Shown here: positions 61,375 to 64,000 of the stretch, piece by piece
How positions within the stretch are numbered: the first letter of the stretch is position 1
Layout: every line of letters starts with the position of its first letter
NCBI GenBank assembly: GCA_965226865.1
Contig: CBDDEH010000003.1
Span: 434,001 to 498,000, forward strand
DNA: 64,000 bases
DNA from: CBDDEH01 sp965226865
Lineage (GTDB): Bacteria > Chloroflexota > Dehalococcoidia > Lucifugimonadales > JAGWBF01
Reading direction: 5' to 3'
The notes under the pieces: model-generated
The model's database searches: none
Seen by the model: the letters and a program-made list of their open reading frames with translations, nothing else
Told to the model about the DNA's origin: nothing
Made by a program: the position numbers and the translations under genes

Positions 61375-61740
61375 GGCAGACCCGTTCCAGGTCTCACATG
61401 GACTGTCCAGGTGATGGCAAGTCCATCCGGTGCGAGGTGCCCGATGAGCAGATAGGTCGCATAGTCGGAGCCTTGGTTCTACCCGAAACCTGGCTGGACA
61501 GAGTGCTGGCCCAGGTGCACCTGGCTGATGAGGCGAAGAGGATCAACGAAGAAAGGAAAGGGGTTAACCACCGGCTCAAGAGGCTCGGTCAGGTGTACTT
61601 GGACAACCTGATTGCAGTTGAGGAGTATCACCGGCAGAAGAGGTTGCTGGAGGATAAGATGGCTTCTCTCGTGATACCTGCCATAGATGCTACCGAGGAG
61701 GCAGGGAAGCTGCTGGTAGGACTGACGCTAGGCTCAGTGA
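61375..61740 (+). pseudogene. Serine-recombinase internal fragment, relative of the 55034 gene
   Basis: DCPGDGKSIRCEVPDEQIGR, IVGALVLPETWLDRVLAQVH, RLKRLGQVYLDNLIAVEEYH, KRLLEDKMASLVIPA: closely matches residues 340-450 of the intact recombinase, at DNA level too (for example the stretch around GTGCGAGGTGCCCGA). It breaks after AGKLL and runs into unrelated bases. Confidence 0.8.
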
Positions 61741-61808
61741 CCCTCGACATCTGGTCTTCATGCCACTCCTTACTCATCCATGCTGCAATATACGCGGCGA
61801 TAATATAG

Positions 61809-61959
61809 GCGCAACTTCGGGGCGCAGACTATCCTCACCCAGAGTCCACCTTCCCCAAGAGCCGTGAGATCATCGAGCATATACTGGCGGACTACACTGC
61901 GGAGGAAAAGGCTAAGACAGTCGGAGGGAATGCCGCCAGGGTATATCACCTGGATTAGA
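61809..61959 (+). pseudogene. Amidohydrolase (ACMSD-like) C-terminal tail
   Basis: Reads DYPHPESTFPKSREIIEHIL-like text (with ADYPHPESTFPKS), then TAEEKAKTVGGNAARVYHLD and stop at 61959. This is the usual end of family 2 amidohydrolases. Only about 48 residues remain. Confidence 0.6.
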
Positions 61960-62125
61960 TCCGGACAGTTTCCCAGGCCGAACTTCCACGCTGATCAGTA
62001 GGTACTCATGCAGGAGAGTATATACTGTTGTTTTGGGGAGTCAGGCCGGCCCTTGAAATTATGTGCTAGTGGCAACTAAATTTGTATTCCTGTCGCCAAT
62101 TTGACGAGAAACAGGGGGATGTGCT

Positions 62126-63160
62126 GTGACTCGAAAGCTGCTCCTGAGTGTCGTCGACCAATCACCTGTGCGGAAAGGCGGCACCGCAGCGGAGGCCCTT
62201 CGGGAGACTATTGAGTTGGCTGTGGCGGCGGAAGCCCTGGGATACCAACGCTACTGGCTGGCAGAGCACCACAACCTGCCCAATTTCGCCGGCACCAGCC
62301 CGGATATGCTGATCGGACAGGTAGCCGCCCGCACTAGCACTATAAGGGTTGGCAGCGGCGGAGTGATGCTTTCCCATCACAGCGCGTTCAAGGTGGCGGA
62401 GAACTTTCGTCTCTTGGAGACGTTGTATCCCGGACGCATAGATCTGGGCATCGGCCGGGCGCCTGGGAGCGATCAGCTCACCGCCGCCGCACTCGCCTAT
62501 CCCAAGCTTCCCCACAATATAGAGCATTTCCCCCAACAGGTCTCCGACCTGGTGGGCTATCTTTCCGATGGCCTGGACTCAGACCATCAGTTCTCCGGAG
62601 TGAGGGCCGGGCCGGGGAGCTCTACCATGCCGGATGTCTGGTTGCTGGGCTCCAGAGTTGAGAGCGCCTTTCTGGCGGCGCAGCTTGGCCTCCCCTTCGC
62701 ATACGCCCATTTTTTCGGCATCGGGGTCGAAGACGGCCCGGCAATCGCCGACGCCTACCGGACGAATTTCCGGCCCGGACCCCTCCTATCCGAGCCCAAG
62801 GTCAACGTGGGGGTCCAGGTTCTGTGTGCCGACACGGAAGAGGAGGCGCTGCGCCGGGCTGCCAGTCGCGACCTCGCCAGGCTCCAGTCCGTGCGCAACC
62901 AGGCGAACGGAATACCCCCGGTGGAAGAGGCCCTGTCCGACCCCTACCTGCGAAACGAGGCTGCCTTTGTCCAGCAGTACCGCCAGACTTGCGTCGATGG
63001 GGACCCACAGCACGTGAAGGAGGGACTGGAGGCCATCGCCGAGGCCTACCAGACCGCGGACCTTAGTATCGTCACCATTTGTTACGATTTCGCTGACCGG
63101 GTACGCTCCTACGAGCTGGTGGCCGAAGCATGCGGGATCGCCAGAGAGAGGGAGCCATGA
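62126..63160 (+). CDS. LLM-class flavin-dependent oxidoreductase (luciferase-like)
   Basis: 344 residues, start GTG 62126 after GGGGGATGTG. TIM-barrel family marks: LSVVDQSPVRKGGTAAEALR, YQRYWLAEHHNLPNFAGTSP, IRVGSGGVMLSHHSAFKVAE, LYPGRIDLGIGRAPGSD. Matches the MsnO8-type subgroup. Uses reduced FMN and O2 on an unknown organic substrate in the cytoplasm. Single gene, no reductase beside it. Intact. Confidence 0.88.
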   Translation: MTRKLLLSVVDQSPVRKGGTAAEALRETIELAVAAEALGYQRYWLAEHHNLPNFAGTSPDMLIGQVAARTSTIRVGSGGVMLSHHSAFKVAENFRLLETLYPGRIDLGIGRAPGSDQLTAAALAYPKLPHNIEHFPQQVSDLVGYLSDGLDSDHQFSGVRAGPGSSTMPDVWLLGSRVESAFLAAQLGLPFAYAHFFGIGVEDGPAIADAYRTNFRPGPLLSEPKVNVGVQVLCADTEEEALRRAASRDLARLQSVRNQANGIPPVEEALSDPYLRNEAAFVQQYRQTCVDGDPQHVKEGLEAIAEAYQTADLSIVTICYDFADRVRSYELVAEACGIAREREP

Positions 63161-63294
63161 TGGTTCGTGAAACCCTATGAAAGCGATTGCCAACAGGAGC
63201 TCCAAGACGATTTCTTTTAGAGCGGACGCTGTGAAGTCAGCATCTCTTTGTTTTCAAGTTCACGACCGTTTTCGTCACAGTGGTGCCGTAGAGC

Positions 63295-63885
63295 TTAGCA
63301 CCGAACCTTGACCTTGCCAGTCAGCCTGCGCCGGCGTAGGAGCTCTTGGGCTTTGGAACAGGAGAACCAAACCATTCTGCCACTGATGTCGTCTGCGGAA
63401 TGGAGGTTCAACTCGGTGAAGAACTTGAGGAAAAACAGACCCGCTTCACGAGCTGTCAGCGGAGAATCCTGGGCTAGGGCAAAGGGAGCAAAGGTTGTTG
63501 CGGAGTTAAGAATCTCCTGTGTCGTGTCGGGATCATAGTTACTCCAGGAACATGTAGCCAAGAGGACCTTCCCCCATTCCGACTGGGATTTCAGCCAGTC
63601 CAAGTAGTCCCTCAAATGTGGGCCAGGAGGTTCCCTGTCCGTTGCCCCATAGGCGAATAAGAGAATGCAGTTAGGTTCACGAAGGTCGACTCGTTGTAAG
63701 TCTGCCGGAGACTCGGTCTGGGCTGGGGCATCACCGACTAGCTGGAAACTCTTCCGGCGAAATGTGCCGAAGAGTCGCTGGCAGAATTCCGACTCCCAGC
63801 CTTCACGGTTTCGTGATCCATCAACCACTAGTATCGCTGGCTTACCAGGGATGGTTGTTGAACTCCACAACGTTCTGCCTCCCAC
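63295..63885 (-). CDS. Unknown protein, possibly a peptidase-like fold
   Basis: 196 residues. AILVVDGSRNREGWESEFCQ, NCILLFAYGATDREPPGPHL, VLLATCSWSNYDPDTTQEIL, FAPFALAQDSPLTAREAGLF, FLKFFTELNLHS. Alternating strand/helix pattern with a Cys after a hydrophobic strand, faintly like CHAT/caspase-type domains (inference only). The frame before it (63886-64000) holds another coding-like stretch (AVEYFLDDAEAKSLSRALSK) ending in a stop, cut by the window edge. Confidence 0.45.
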   Translation of the reverse strand: MGGRTLWSSTTIPGKPAILVVDGSRNREGWESEFCQRLFGTFRRKSFQLVGDAPAQTESPADLQRVDLREPNCILLFAYGATDREPPGPHLRDYLDWLKSQSEWGKVLLATCSWSNYDPDTTQEILNSATTFAPFALAQDSPLTAREAGLFFLKFFTELNLHSADDISGRMVWFSCSKAQELLRRRRLTGKVKVRC

Positions 63886-64000
63886 AAGTCACGAAGAGCG
63901 CCAACCTCGGCAGCATTTGCTACTTGCTCAACGCCCTGCTCAACGATTTAGCCTCGGCATCATCCAGGAAATACTCCACTGCAGTCACAGCGCCCAGCTT

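Overview
The window is a GC-rich bacterial chromosome segment that is mostly accessory DNA. The organism is probably a member of the Chloroflexota (Dehalococcoidia/SAR202-like). This is inferred, at low confidence, from the fused glycine-betaine ATPase-permease, the Pro/Thr-linker lipoproteins, a ScyD/ScyE-like propeller and the mix of ISNCY, IS1380, IS3, IS21 and IS256 relatives. No rRNA or complete tRNA gene was seen. Region 1 (1-13.2 kb) is the end of an integrative conjugative element (ICE). A + strand transfer operon (VirB4 ATPase, coupling ATPase, replication-relaxation protein, DUF3800 protein) faces a - strand array of very short genes, most of them single helix-turn-helix (HTH) proteins sharing a Pro-Glu-Asp-Phe...Glu-Arg-Leu lead-in. 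A divergent promoter separates that array from a repressor/ImmA-like pair, then a ribbon-helix-helix protein behind a perfect 15-bp inverted repeat, then a large serine recombinase cut off after about 240 residues. Four of the core ICE genes carry single-base frameshifts, so the element looks immobile unless these are base-calling errors. Region 2 (13.2-24.5 kb) looks more chromosomal: RCC1 and IS256 relics, a HEPN-like gene, a lipoprotein HtrA-like protease with a 30-bp minisatellite linker, a decayed ScyD/ScyE-like gene, and an intact glycine-betaine/choline uptake pair in which ATPase and permease are one polypeptide. Region 3 (24.5-36.3 kb) is an IS-riddled defence island. A complete ISNCY-type element, with 25-bp perfect ends and an 8-bp target duplication, splits a tyrosine-phosphatase-like gene whose reconstructed P-loop has Asp for Cys. 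Next come a HEPN-motif protein, a PIN nuclease and a type I restriction start in one overlapping array, an IS1380 copy whose flanks do not match, a frameshifted hsdS, an unknown gene and an intact IS3-family element. Region 4 (36.6-46.8 kb) holds a peptide-binding lipoprotein plus metallopeptidase operon, two tiny genes, and a graveyard of IS fragments, one with a 24-bp inverted repeat bracketing a 51-bp micro-inversion. Region 5 (46.9-54.6 kb) has an MFS transporter, a cupin, a YgjP-type metallopeptidase, a damaged IS3 element, an RNase D-like gene, a SEC-C relic and a second IS1380 copy that splits a YegP-like gene. Region 6 (54.6-64 kb) has an intact large serine recombinase whose gene ends on a terminator and a tmRNA/tRNA 3'-end-like sequence (candidate attachment site), a DUF1326/DUF2182 pair, a fatty-acid desaturase, several gene relics including a second recombinase fragment, a flavin-dependent oxidoreductase and an unknown gene. 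Frameshifts concentrate in mobile and accessory genes. Long chromosomal genes (ProVW fusion, peptide-binding protein, MFS, desaturase, HtrA-like, oxidoreductase) are open throughout, which favours real decay over uniform sequencing error.
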